Source: Pseudomonas fluorescens (lineage in GTDB: Bacteria > Pseudomonadota > Gammaproteobacteria > Pseudomonadales > Pseudomonadaceae). Taken from it: a DNA stretch of 64,000 nt. The stretch spans positions 1,201,826-1,265,825 of the forward strand of contig NZ_OZ024668.1 of assembly GCF_902497775.2 (NCBI RefSeq), in the 5' to 3' direction. Made by a program: the position numbers and the translations under genes. Below, one piece after another: positions 37,257 through 45,520 of the stretch (positions are counted from its first letter, which is position 1; each line of letters starts with the position of its first letter). The notes under the pieces are model-generated. The model was not told where the DNA came from. It was given only the letters and a program-made list of their open reading frames with translations, and did no database searches.

Positions 37257-37327
37257 CGTCGGCGGCAGGCGGCCCGGCGGCAACGGGTTGGCACTGCGTT
37301 CGAAGAACAATGACAGGCACCGCCCCG

Positions 37328-38098
37328 ATGACCGCCTTTTACCATGTCCCCACTAACATCACCTATGTCTTCGAGCACTGGCGCCTGTGTCCCGATGGTG
37401 TGTTGTGGCATGACCAATGTGGCCAGCACTTGCCGCCCAAGGAGCGGCAAGTGCTGCGTCTGCTGTTGGCCAACGCCGGTACGCTGATGTCCAAGGACAG
37501 TTTGCTCGATGCTGTCTGGCCAGGCCTGGATACCGCCGAAGAGTCCCTGACCCGTTGTATTTGCGTGCTGCGCAAGCTGCTCAAGGAGCGCCGCGGCCTC
37601 ATTGTCACGGTCTATGGCCGGGGCTATCGGTTCAACGGCCAGGTTCGAGGCATACCCAGCGAGCCCGTCACGCGCCCGGCGCTGCCTACCTTGGCCATCC
37701 TGCCGTTAAGAGGCGGGATGCCGGTGGAGATGCTGGTGCTCAATGAGACCATCAAATGCCTGCTGCGCAATGCTTTGCGCCAACGCGTCGAGCTGCTGTC
37801 GCTGTCGGTGGCGAGCCTGTGCGCCACTCCCCTGGAAGCCCTGGACCTGATCGAATGCCTGGCGCCCGGCCATTACCTGTGTGGTTGTTGCGTCGACTCT
37901 GACGGGGTTTACCAACTGGCGGTGGAACTGGTCAGGGGGCATGACCATCGCGTTATCGATTGCGCTCTGTTCACCGGATGCCAGCAACAGGTGCTGGGGC
38001 AGTTGCTCGATTTTCTCGAGGCGCATTTTCCGCTGCTGGCGACTGATGGCTGGCAATCATCAGATTCTCATCAGGATCGCCTTCGCCAACTTCCCTAG
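37328..38098 (+). CDS. HilA-like winged-helix transcriptional regulator, short form
   Basis: 256 residues. The N-terminal OmpR/ToxR-type winged helix (about 12-105) has LPPKERQVLRLLLANAG, EESLTRCICVLRKLL and TVYGRGYRFNG, closely resembling HilA. A middle region with TLAILPLRGG also matches HilA, but the protein ends there, where HilA (553 aa) continues with a TPR-rich half. No membrane segment and no receiver domain. Start 37328 aligns with the HilA N-terminus; ATG 37310 is an alternative. It lies just upstream of sctD as hilA lies upstream of prgH, and its last codons contain the shared direct repeat. Confidence 0.85.
   Translation: MTAFYHVPTNITYVFEHWRLCPDGVLWHDQCGQHLPPKERQVLRLLLANAGTLMSKDSLLDAVWPGLDTAEESLTRCICVLRKLLKERRGLIVTVYGRGYRFNGQVRGIPSEPVTRPALPTLAILPLRGGMPVEMLVLNETIKCLLRNALRQRVELLSLSVASLCATPLEALDLIECLAPGHYLCGCCVDSDGVYQLAVELVRGHDHRVIDCALFTGCQQQVLGQLLDFLEAHFPLLATDGWQSSDSHQDRLRQLP
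38058..38081 (+). promoter_or_regulatory. Direct-repeat motif upstream of sctD (candidate HilA-type box)
   Basis: CATCAG at 38058, five bases, CATCAG at 38069, then GATCGCC; 20 of 24 bases match the motif at 20430-20453 upstream of the invF-like gene. A reversed half-site CTGATG is at 38043-38048. It lies in the 3' coding end of the hilA-like gene, 63 bases before the sctD start. Confidence 0.6.
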
Positions 38099-38143
38099 GC
38101 TCTGCACTGTTCGTGTTTGTTCACGTCTTTCAAGAGTGCTGGT

Positions 38144-39286
38144 ATGCAAACGACCGCGACAGATCCTTGCGTCATGCGCGTGTTCAACGGCCCGATGGCC
38201 GGGTGCGAATTTGTCCTGGCGCAGGGCCCGACCCGGGTGTTGGTCGGGCCGCTCCAGACGCAGGATCCCGGCACCGGGCCTGGGATTGGCGAGCAGGTAC
38301 TGTGCGTACCGTTCGAGCAGGACAATTGCAGTTTCGAGGTAGTGGCACCCGACCCCGATACCCACTCGGTCCGGTTACGGCCGTTGCAACCCGCGTCAGC
38401 CACATGGCAACACTGGCCCTTGCAGCAGCAGCGGCAGATCGGTGGCTTGCAGCTCGCGTTCCGCTTGAGTTCACAGGAGTGGGCGCTGCAACAACCCGTC
38501 GTGGCCTCGATCGCACGGAAAAAACTCTCGGTTTCGTTGCGCCTGGCCAGCGTCGTGCTCGCCTTGGGCCTGCTGGTAGCTTCGGTGGGCGTCTGGTCAT
38601 TGCCCGATCGCACAGCCTCTGCGCAACAGCGTAGCGTCTCGGCCTTGGTCAGCGCTCAGGCGCAGGTACTGCAGGGGCGTGATCAGCTGGTCTATGTGCT
38701 GGTCGACTCGCAACGAGAAGCTGCCTGGAACCGCCAGGTACTGATGCGTCAGCAACTGGGCAGCGTGGTGGTTGCCGTGATGGCACAGGAGCAGCAACGG
38801 CTGGAGCAGCAACTGCTGGCGGTCGAGCCCGGGTTGCCGATCAGGCTGCTTGACCTGAACGATCCACAACGGCCGTTACTGGTGCTTGCCGGCAACACCC
38901 TGGAGCCAGGCCTCAAGGAGCGCCTTGAGCAGCAATTGCTGCGCGATGCTCCCTACGCTGGGCACCTGGCGTTTCGTGTGCAGGACGACCGCGTCAGTGT
39001 CGAGCAGGCCCTTGCCGGCCTGCGTCAGATCGGTGTGCCGTTCCAGCGCAGTGACCAGGCGGGCGGCATCGCCTTGCGCATCGAAGGCAACTTGCAGGAC
39101 AGCCAACTGGAGGCCACCCGGCGCTTCATACGGCGCTTCGAGCAACAGTGGGGCTCGCGTTTCGTGCATTTTTCCATCGTGCTTCAGGATGACCCGCTCA
39201 AGGGGCTCTCCCATCAGGCAGGTGAGCAGGGGTACATCAAGACATCCCCGGCATCCTGGCAATTCCAATCCTCCAACCACAGGTAA
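38144..39286 (+). CDS. sctD: T3SS inner-membrane ring protein SctD (PrgH/MxiG family)
   Basis: 380 residues against 392 for PrgH. An N-terminal cytoplasmic FHA-like domain (about 1-125), one membrane helix near residues 132-153 (LASVVLALGLLVASVGVWSL), then a periplasmic region with ring-building repeats to the C-terminus. It forms the outer layer of the inner-membrane ring with SctJ and docks the sorting platform through its cytoplasmic domain. The ATG at 38144 follows AAGAG; an upstream TTG has no ribosome site. First gene of the needle-complex unit. Confidence 0.93.
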   Translation: MQTTATDPCVMRVFNGPMAGCEFVLAQGPTRVLVGPLQTQDPGTGPGIGEQVLCVPFEQDNCSFEVVAPDPDTHSVRLRPLQPASATWQHWPLQQQRQIGGLQLAFRLSSQEWALQQPVVASIARKKLSVSLRLASVVLALGLLVASVGVWSLPDRTASAQQRSVSALVSAQAQVLQGRDQLVYVLVDSQREAAWNRQVLMRQQLGSVVVAVMAQEQQRLEQQLLAVEPGLPIRLLDLNDPQRPLLVLAGNTLEPGLKERLEQQLLRDAPYAGHLAFRVQDDRVSVEQALAGLRQIGVPFQRSDQAGGIALRIEGNLQDSQLEATRRFIRRFEQQWGSRFVHFSIVLQDDPLKGLSHQAGEQGYIKTSPASWQFQSSNHR

Positions 39287-39292
39287 ATAGCC

Positions 39293-39550
39293 ATGGCGCT
39301 TACGGATCCAATCGACTTTCACAATGATTTTCTGGGCAGTCAGGCTGCTGCGTTCGAGCAGGGTGCCCAGGGTTTGAAGGAAGCCCTGGACAAAGCCCTG
39401 GAAGACTTGCACGCCGACGCCTCGGACCCGACGTTGCTGGCGGCGTATCAGGCGGCGTTTTCCTCCTACACCGTGTTCCGCAACGCGCAGACCAACACGA
39501 TCAAGGGGTTCAAGGATATCGATATGGCAATCATCCAGGCGGCGCGTTAA
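39293..39550 (+). CDS. sctF: T3SS needle subunit SctF (PrgI/MxiH family)
   Basis: 85 residues against 80 for PrgI. The C-terminal half is close to PrgI: SDPTLLAAYQAAFSSYTVFR followed by NAQTNTIKGFKDIDMAIIQ. This is the helix-turn-helix needle protomer with the S/D-P turn. It polymerises into the extracellular needle. The gene follows sctD after six bases. Confidence 0.97.
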   Translation: MALTDPIDFHNDFLGSQAAAFEQGAQGLKEALDKALEDLHADASDPTLLAAYQAAFSSYTVFRNAQTNTIKGFKDIDMAIIQAAR

Positions 39551-39590
39551 CCGCCTGAGGGCTTGTCACTTACTTTGGAGTATTTCATCA

Positions 39591-39887
39591 ATGGCTATCG
39601 ATCCCATTGCCAGCCTGGGCGCACCGCGAGTGCTTCAGGAAAGTACCCACGGCGCGCCGGTGTCATTGCAGGACCGGCTGCTGCAAACCTTTGCCGAATC
39701 GGCCCAGGCGAGCGATCTTCACGTCGCCAGCATTGAACAGATGTTGCAGCGCCCGGACATCACCAGTCCCGAGGCCTTGGCGCAGTTGCAGGAACAGACC
39801 GGGCAGTACAACGTCGATATCAACTTGCTCAATACCCTGGTGCGCAAGGTTGTGGGCACTGCCGAAACCTTGTTGCGCCAGTCATGA
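39591..39887 (+). CDS. sctI: T3SS inner rod protein SctI (PrgJ/MxiI family)
   Basis: 98 residues against 101 for PrgJ. The C-terminal helix [20 protein letters not shown] is typical of rod proteins that link the export gate to the needle base. A ribosome site (TTTGGAG) lies upstream and the stop overlaps sctJ (ATGA). Placed between needle and lipoprotein as in prgHIJK. Confidence 0.93.
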   Translation: MAIDPIASLGAPRVLQESTHGAPVSLQDRLLQTFAESAQASDLHVASIEQMLQRPDITSPEALAQLQEQTGQYNVDINLLNTLVRKVVGTAETLLRQS

Positions 39888-40603
39888 GGTGGCTGCTCGG
39901 GTTGTTGCTTTGCCTGTTCTTGCTTGGCTGTCGCCAGCCTTTGTTGTTGCAGGGGCTGGATCAACAGCAGGCCAATGAAGTGGTGGCCTTGCTGCAGCGC
40001 AACAACATTGCGGTGCAGAAAATCGACACCGGCAAGAATGGCTACAGCGTCCTGGTCGCCCAGGTGGACTTTCCCGCTGCCGTGGACTTGTTGACCCAGT
40101 ATGGGCTGCCTTCAAAAGCCCGAATGGAGGTGGCGCAAATGTTTCCCGCCGATGCCCTGGTGGCCTCGCCCCGGGCGGAGAAAGCACGGCTGTACTCAGC
40201 CATCGAGCAACGCTTGGAGCAGTCGGTAGTGGCCTTGAGTGGCGTGGTCTCGGCGCGGGTGCATGTCAGTTACGACCTGTCTGCCGGGGAAGGTGGGCGC
40301 AGCAGTGCGCCGGTGCATCTGTCGGCGCTGGTGGTGCACGAGCCCGATAGCGAAGTCGAAATCCTCATTGATGATCTCAAGCGCTTTCTCAAGAACAGCT
40401 TCAGCGAAGTGGATTACGAGCGTATCTCGGTGGTGTTGACCCCGCGGGTGGCGATTCAGCACAACGCGCCGCAGGGGATGCCAAGCCGCGGCCTGTCGGG
40501 GCCCTTGCTCGGTTTGTTGCTGTTATTGGTGGCCGGCCTTGCAGGTGCTGGCGGATGGCTGTGGTACCAGCGGCGGAGGGCAGGTGATGTCGCCGTCAGT
40601 TGA
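39884..40603 (+). CDS. sctJ: T3SS inner-membrane ring lipoprotein SctJ (PrgK/MxiJ family)
   Basis: 239 residues against 252 for PrgK. A lipoprotein signal peptide ends in LFLLGC, with the acylated Cys at residue 16. Two ring-building domains follow (about 20-75 and 100-185, with [12 protein letters not shown] and [21 protein letters not shown]), then a C-terminal membrane helix near 208-228 and a short basic tail. It forms the inner layer of the inner-membrane ring with SctD. Confidence 0.96.
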   Translation: MRWLLGLLLCLFLLGCRQPLLLQGLDQQQANEVVALLQRNNIAVQKIDTGKNGYSVLVAQVDFPAAVDLLTQYGLPSKARMEVAQMFPADALVASPRAEKARLYSAIEQRLEQSVVALSGVVSARVHVSYDLSAGEGGRSSAPVHLSALVVHEPDSEVEILIDDLKRFLKNSFSEVDYERISVVLTPRVAIQHNAPQGMPSRGLSGPLLGLLLLLVAGLAGAGGWLWYQRRRAGDVAVS

Positions 40604-41150
40604 GTGGATCGAACAGATCGCCCGGCAGCCATCGCGCTATCTCAGTGCCGAGCGACTTGATCTGCCGGCCACCTTTCGCGCCCCGGCATTGTTGCAGGTA
40701 GTGGACGAAATGCTGGTGCAGGGGTTGGACCTGCCGCCCATGCCGTCGACCTGGCCGGAGCACGAGATTGCCCGGCTATGGCTGGAGCACTGGTTGTTGT
40801 TGCCACAGGTGGCGCGTCTGCTCGGCGCTCACCGGCTGTGGCCGACACTGGTCCGGGACGGTGTGAGCGAGCAACTGCCGCTGGCAACGCGCTCCTTTGC
40901 CTGTTGTGCCCTGGGCGTGCGGCCCGGGTTCGATGAGTTCTCGACCCTGGCCCTGCAACCGCGCCTGGAAGCCGCCGGGCTCAACAGCTTGCTGGCCTGG
41001 CAAGCGCACATACCTGCGGCGCTGCTGGCGCGCCTGCCCCTGCAGTTTTCCAGCGAAGTGGTTGCCCATCAGGCACAACTTCCGGCAGCACAAGCAGACC
41101 AGGGCCTTTTGCGAATGGCGGTGCAGCATGCTCGATTCATTGCGTTGTGA
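40587..41150 (+). CDS. sctK: T3SS sorting-platform protein SctK (OrgA/MxiK family)
   Basis: 187 residues against 199 for OrgA. Soluble, Leu/Pro/Ala-rich, starting [20 protein letters not shown]. OrgA links SctD to the SctQ pods of the cytoplasmic platform. The ATG at 40587 lies 17 bases inside sctJ after CGGAGGG. Sequence conservation in this family is low; the call relies on position and size. Confidence 0.85.
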   Translation: MSPSVEWIEQIARQPSRYLSAERLDLPATFRAPALLQVVDEMLVQGLDLPPMPSTWPEHEIARLWLEHWLLLPQVARLLGAHRLWPTLVRDGVSEQLPLATRSFACCALGVRPGFDEFSTLALQPRLEAAGLNSLLAWQAHIPAALLARLPLQFSSEVVAHQAQLPAAQADQGLLRMAVQHARFIAL

Positions 41151-41832
41151 AGCCCAACTTCCAGGCCTGGACCCGGTGCATGTGCGCCAGGCCGAGCGGG
41201 CGCTGGCGCGCCGTTGCCAGGCCCTTGAGCGGCAAGCCCGGAAGGCGGCCAAACAACAACTCGCCCAGGCGCAACGGCAGGCCCAGGCGGTAAGCCAGGC
41301 GGCCAGGCAACAGGGCTATGCCGAGGGCATCCTGCAGGCTGCGCACGAGCTGGCCGAGGCCTTGCTGCACAGCCAGCGCCTGGCCGCGCAATTGCGCCAG
41401 GAGGTGGTGGACACTGCGCGCAGTGTCCTGCGCGAGGTGCTTGGACAGGTTGAGTGGATCGAGGCGCTGGTGGGGCAGTGGCCTGTGGCCGGTAGTTGCA
41501 GCGGCATGCCTCTGCAAGTGCTGGCACCGCTGCACAGCAAGGGCGAGCACGCCCGGCTGCTCGCTGCGTTGCGCCGTCAGTGGCCGGGCGAGGTGCAGGT
41601 CGAGTATCAGCAGCAGAGTCACTATCGCCTGCAACTGGGCGAGCAGGCCCTGGAGTTTGATCCCGGGCAGATCGAAGTGCAGTTGAGCGAACAGTTACTG
41701 GTGCGCTGTGAGGGTCTGAGCCGCGTTGACGCGCAGTTGGACCAGGCAGCGCGGGAGACCCTGGCGAACAGCCTCAGTCACTGGTTACAGGTGCCGGACC
41801 CCGTTGCTGGAGGGAATGAAGATGCGCATTGA
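41128..41832 (+). CDS. sctL: T3SS ATPase regulator SctL (OrgB/MxiN family)
   Basis: 234 residues against 226 for OrgB. N-terminal Gln/Ala-rich coiled coil (about 20-95), then a FliH/YscL-like C-terminal domain that binds SctN. It forms the spokes joining ATPase to pods. It overlaps sctK by 23 bases and orgC by 11, so translation is tightly coupled. The ribosome site for ATG 41128 is weak, consistent with translational coupling. Confidence 0.87.
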   Translation: MLDSLRCEAQLPGLDPVHVRQAERALARRCQALERQARKAAKQQLAQAQRQAQAVSQAARQQGYAEGILQAAHELAEALLHSQRLAAQLRQEVVDTARSVLREVLGQVEWIEALVGQWPVAGSCSGMPLQVLAPLHSKGEHARLLAALRRQWPGEVQVEYQQQSHYRLQLGEQALEFDPGQIEVQLSEQLLVRCEGLSRVDAQLDQAARETLANSLSHWLQVPDPVAGGNEDAH

Positions 41833-42220
41833 AAACGCTGCACAACCGCAGGTGCGCATGAATGAGGCCGTGCAAAGCCTGGAATCGCGCATGGCCCAGG
41901 CGCCAGCACAGTTCGACAGCCTGTACCAGCAGTTGCTGGGCATGGCCGGGCAGGGTGCCCAGGCGTTGTACCAGTTCATTCATGGTTGGCCGGATGGGCA
42001 GGGTGGCCCGGCCTACCGCACCGTGGCCGCGCAACTGGCGGTGGTGCTGCAGGTATTGCAGCAGCTCAAGGCCGACGGGTTGGAAGAGGACCTGCTGTAT
42101 CAGGAGGTGCGGGGAGTGTACACCCGCCTGTTCGGCGTCGACCTGCAGATGAAGGCGTTTTTGCAGGAGGCGATGAACCCTCAGCGTGATGAGGACAGTC
42201 GGGAAGAGGTTGAGTGGTAG
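41822..42220 (+). CDS. OrgC-like T3SS protein
   Basis: 132 residues, soluble, Gln-rich and mostly helical, from MRIENAAQPQ to an acidic C-terminus. It follows sctK and sctL as orgC follows orgA and orgB in Salmonella. OrgC (150 aa) promotes needle assembly. I see no strong motif. The ATG at 41822 has GGAGG at good spacing; the ATG six bases earlier is too close to it. The homology is inferred from position and size. Confidence 0.6.
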   Translation: MRIENAAQPQVRMNEAVQSLESRMAQAPAQFDSLYQQLLGMAGQGAQALYQFIHGWPDGQGGPAYRTVAAQLAVVLQVLQQLKADGLEEDLLYQEVRGVYTRLFGVDLQMKAFLQEAMNPQRDEDSREEVEW

Positions 42221-42248
42221 TTCTTAAACATCTGGGAGTAGTCACCAA

Positions 42249-43568
42249 ATGCAAATAGGTCCTTTGTCAAACACTCTACCCACCGTAACTGAAAAGCCTG
42301 CCGCAAGAGATGTCTCGACGTCTGACTTCCAATCAATAAATTCTTCGGGACCTAAATTAGGTCAAGCGATTCATTCGCTCACCGATGATGTTGAAGATTT
42401 TAGCCTCGAGTTAGACAAACTGTTCGACGAGCTGTCCAGGGATATGTCGCCCGATGAGTTGGATATTGTGCGGATTATCGAGGGCTTTGTTACAAATGGC
42501 GATCCGTCATCCAATCACCCGATTGCTCAGATGGTCACGAGCTCTAGCACCAACCACTCTACGACTACCGTTGAGGAGCGCGTTGCAGTAGCAGAGGTTT
42601 TTTGGAACAGCATAAAGAATTCGGATTTCCTGCAAAATCTTGGTACTTCCGCCACAGTCAACATGCCATCGGTGTTTGCCTTGACCGTTTTGCGTGGCGT
42701 CGTCAACAACTTGATAAGCAGGAACTTGTCTGGGCCTGCTGCAGTAGCGGTTGGTGCCACCTTCACCGCGATCCCGTTGCTCCTGGCGGCGGGTGCCTTC
42801 GTCCATCACGAATTGACAGGTAGCGCGACATCCGCGTCCCGAGCGTCCCAACTGTCACTCTTTGCAGGCGCGGGGCTTATTCTCGCCGCTGCGGTGTTCA
42901 CCAATCCAGTCTCGATCTTTAGCACGATTGCCAAGTCCGCACCGGGGCTTATGGCGTACTGTATCGCCAGGGACGGATTTGCGAGCGTTCATAATCTGGG
43001 TAGCGACACTGCGCTAAATGGTAAAGCCCACGGCATTGGGTCGGTTGTTTACGGATTGCAGCAGTTCATTGCCGAAGCGGTGGGGCTTGCGATGGGACCA
43101 GGGTGGACGGCTACCCTCGTGGGGGCGTTAATCAATGCTGGGATCGAGTCAGGAGAGCCAGCCGTCAACGAAACGTTATCTGCATGGATGTCAAAAGTCC
43201 CAGTGGCGCAAGACGTTGAGGCTCAGCATTCAGTAGATGACACTTCCGAGAATCACCTGAGACTCGACTGGAAGGTACCCGGTTGGCGGGACTTGCTAGG
43301 ACGCATGGAAAAGGTAGGTATTCCGCGGATTATTGCATTTTCGATAATCTCCACCGGTTCAACTGTAGCCGATAATCTTCTTGCAACCACGGGTTTGACG
43401 GATGACCAGCGGAAATGGATAGTCGCCCCGATAGTTGGAATTTTGGCGGGCTTGATCCTGACCCCTTTCTATCACAGTACTGATCGGCCAGTTCCCAATC
43501 CGGCCTCACCGCCGCAGTCCTTGGACATTGGTTCAGGATTGGACAATTCTGCATTCAAATTCGACTAA
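42249..43568 (+). CDS. Candidate T3SS effector, multi-helix hydrophobic protein
   Basis: 439 residues, not recognised. Residues 1-40 are rich in Ser, Thr, Asn and Pro with few charges, as in type III secretion signals. Residues 40-130 are acidic and polar. Hydrophobic segments lie at about 163-186, 201-219, 263-298, 358-377 and 389-407; there is no N-terminal signal peptide. G+C is low: 26 of 60 bases in 42301-42360, against 42 of 60 in pyrD at 43801-43860. It is the last gene of the needle-complex unit, 28 bases after the OrgC-like gene, and is followed by core gene pyrD. A membrane-targeted effector is the best guess; an additional pore or accessory protein is possible. Confidence 0.7.
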   Translation: MQIGPLSNTLPTVTEKPAARDVSTSDFQSINSSGPKLGQAIHSLTDDVEDFSLELDKLFDELSRDMSPDELDIVRIIEGFVTNGDPSSNHPIAQMVTSSSTNHSTTTVEERVAVAEVFWNSIKNSDFLQNLGTSATVNMPSVFALTVLRGVVNNLISRNLSGPAAVAVGATFTAIPLLLAAGAFVHHELTGSATSASRASQLSLFAGAGLILAAAVFTNPVSIFSTIAKSAPGLMAYCIARDGFASVHNLGSDTALNGKAHGIGSVVYGLQQFIAEAVGLAMGPGWTATLVGALINAGIESGEPAVNETLSAWMSKVPVAQDVEAQHSVDDTSENHLRLDWKVPGWRDLLGRMEKVGIPRIIAFSIISTGSTVADNLLATTGLTDDQRKWIVAPIVGILAGLILTPFYHSTDRPVPNPASPPQSLDIGSGLDNSAFKFD

Positions 43569-43602
43569 TCAAACGAAGTCGCCGAAACGGTGGGTACCCG
43601 GC

Positions 43603-43645
43603 TATAATCGCCGCCCCACCGCCGCCACCCGAGTTCACGCCGCCC
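43603..43645 (+). promoter_or_regulatory. pyrD -10 element and short C-rich leader
   Basis: TATAAT at 43603-43608 lies 38 bases before the pyrD ATG with no good -35. The start region after it is nearly all C and G (CGCCGCCCCACCGCC) and no ribosome site precedes the ATG. In enteric bacteria pyrD is tuned by CTP-dependent start choice at a C-rich start; whether that applies here is inference. Confidence 0.5.
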
Positions 43646-44668
43646 ATGTATACCCTGGCCCGCCAGTTGCTGTTCAAGCTCTCCCCGGAGACTTCCCACG
43701 ACCTGTCCCTGGACCTGATCGGCGCCGGTGGCCGCCTGGGCCTGAACGGGCTGCTGACCAAGGCGCCGGTCTCCTTGCCGGTTACTGTCATGGGCCTGAA
43801 CTTCGCCAACCCGGTTGGCCTCGCGGCAGGTCTGGACAAGAACGGCGCGGCCATCGACGGCTTTGCCCAGCTGGGTTTCGGCTTTGTTGAAATCGGCACC
43901 GTCACCCCGCGCCCACAGCCGGGCAACCCCAAGCCGCGGTTGTTCCGTCTGCCCGAAGCCGAGGCGATCATCAACCGCATGGGCTTCAACAACCTGGGCG
44001 TCGACAACCTGCTCAACCGCGTGCGTGCGGCCAAATACCGCGGCATCCTTGGTATCAACATCGGCAAGAACTTCGACACCCCGGTCGAACGCGCGGTCGA
44101 TGACTACCTGATTTGCCTCGACAAGGTCTATGACCAGGCCAGCTACATCACCGTCAACGTCAGCTCGCCGAACACCCCGGGCCTGCGCAGCCTGCAGTTC
44201 GGCGATTCGCTCAAGCAACTGCTCGACGCCCTGGCCGAGCGCCGCTCGCAACTGGTCAGCGAGCGCGGCAAGCATGTGCCGCTGGCGATCAAGATCGCCC
44301 CGGACATGAGCGATGAAGAAACCGCGCTGGTCGCCTCGGCCCTGATCGAGTCGGGCATGGACGCGGTGATCGCCACCAACACCACCCTTGGCCGCGAAGG
44401 CGTCGAAGGGCTGCTGCATGGTGACGAGGCGGGCGGCCTGTCGGGCGCGCCGGTGCTGGAAAAGAGCACCCATATCGTCAAGGTGCTGGCCGGTGAGCTG
44501 GGCGGCAAGCTGCCGATCATCGCCGCAGGCGGGATTACCGAAGGCAAGCATGCGGCGCAGAAGATTGCCGCCGGTGCCAGCCTGGTACAGATCTATTCGG
44601 GGTTCATCTACAAGGGGCCGGCCCTGATCCGCGAGGCAGTGGACGCCATCGCGGCCATGGCGCACTGA
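43646..44668 (+). CDS. pyrD: Dihydroorotate dehydrogenase (quinone), class 2
   Basis: Oxidises dihydroorotate to orotate with quinone as acceptor, the fourth step of pyrimidine synthesis. 340 residues with the N-terminal membrane-associating helix pair ([19 protein letters not shown]) that defines class 2. [13 protein letters not shown] near residue 53 binds FMN, the catalytic-Ser region is [11 protein letters not shown] near 172, and [10 protein letters not shown] is at the C-terminus. It marks the right edge of the T3SS insert, and codon use returns to the core pattern here. Confidence 0.97.
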   Translation: MYTLARQLLFKLSPETSHDLSLDLIGAGGRLGLNGLLTKAPVSLPVTVMGLNFANPVGLAAGLDKNGAAIDGFAQLGFGFVEIGTVTPRPQPGNPKPRLFRLPEAEAIINRMGFNNLGVDNLLNRVRAAKYRGILGINIGKNFDTPVERAVDDYLICLDKVYDQASYITVNVSSPNTPGLRSLQFGDSLKQLLDALAERRSQLVSERGKHVPLAIKIAPDMSDEETALVASALIESGMDAVIATNTTLGREGVEGLLHGDEAGGLSGAPVLEKSTHIVKVLAGELGGKLPIIAAGGITEGKHAAQKIAAGASLVQIYSGFIYKGPALIREAVDAIAAMAH

Positions 44669-44680
44669 AACCGCAGGCAT

Positions 44681-44706
44681 AAAAAAGGGCCCCCTCAAGG
44701 GGCCCC
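44681..44706 (-). terminator. Terminator of rmf (also stem after pyrD)
   Basis: On the minus strand GGGGCCCC-TTGA-GGGGGCCC is followed by TTTTTT, 59 bases after the rmf stop codon. On the plus strand the same stem lacks a T-run, so it suits rmf better than pyrD. Confidence 0.85.
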
Positions 44707-44764
44707 TGGGCCTCAGCCCGCCGCCCGGATAGGGCGCGCATGGTAATCGGATTCAGTTCCTCGT

Positions 44765-44980
44765 TCAGCCAACGGCGTGAAGTTCGTTGAGTCTATGGAT
44801 ACCCGCAGTGCCGGTCATACCGTCCCAGTTGTCGCCGCGTCCTTCGCGCCAGCCATTGATCCATGCCTGGCGTACAGACGGTAGAGTAAAGGGGCAAAGC
44901 TCGCGGGATTTGCCGGTGACCCCGTATTGGTAGCCACGTGAAAATGCTCTTTCCAACGGATCACGCTTAAGTCTTCTCAT
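44765..44980 (-). CDS. rmf: Ribosome modulation factor
   Basis: 71 residues, basic N-terminus MRRLKRDPLERAFSRGYQYG, then RQAWINGWREGRGD, the RMF signature. It pairs 70S ribosomes into inactive 100S dimers in stationary phase. GAGGG precedes the ATG. Convergent with pyrD, and divergent from rlmKL across a 540-base gap. Somewhat longer than E. coli RMF (55 aa) because of a C-terminal tail, usual for Pseudomonas. Confidence 0.96.
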   Translation of the reverse strand: MRRLKRDPLERAFSRGYQYGVTGKSRELCPFTLPSVRQAWINGWREGRGDNWDGMTGTAGIHRLNELHAVG

Positions 44981-45520
44981 AGGGTGTTGCCCTCACTTGT
45001 TGACTGTAATGTCCCGTCGACCTCTAGAAGGTCGGGCAGAATCGTTCTGCCGGTTTGTGCTCGCTGCCGGCGTCGCGAGCGCAAGTGTTGTACCGTTGCG
45101 GTGACAACCTGAGACCAGTTCTAACCAATGCAAGACACAGTGTGAATGATCGTTTTGTCATAAGGACGTAACCTTTCATAGGGTCACAGGATAAGTAAAT
45201 AAATGCGTCTGATTAGGATCTGGCGCAAAGCCCGCTATGATCAGGGTTTGGCCTGCTGCGAAGTCATCTGGCCACCGCTATGTGATAATTTGTAACAATG
45301 AAGGCGAAACGACGAAGGGTCATTTTTCCCGGTTTTTTGCCTGAATTTTTCATTCTGCCCGGCAATCAAAGACTTTTCAGCCCTTGGCAAAAGTCGGATT
45401 GGCGGGCGGCCCGGCGCTAAAAAGAGCGCCACTCGAGCGCTGTGGAAAGGCGTTCGATTAAACATCGGAAGGGCGATGCGCTTGCCTTTCCACTTTATTG
45501 CTCAAGGCTCTGGATACCCC
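44981..45520. other. Long rmf/rlmKL intergenic region
   Basis: 540 bases with no convincing gene. CGACCT-CTAGA-AGGTCG at 45018-45034 is a dyad close to the rmf 5' end. TATGAT at 45236-45241 could be a -10 for rlmKL, giving a leader of about 270 bases. GGCGCT-AAAAAG-AGCGCC at 45413-45430 is a hairpin inside that leader. The region is AT-richer than the surrounding genes. Confidence 0.4.

Noticed and set aside
45241..45465. 74-codon minus-strand frame between rmf and rlmKL
   Set aside because: No ribosome site, no motif and atypical composition; probably non-coding leader.
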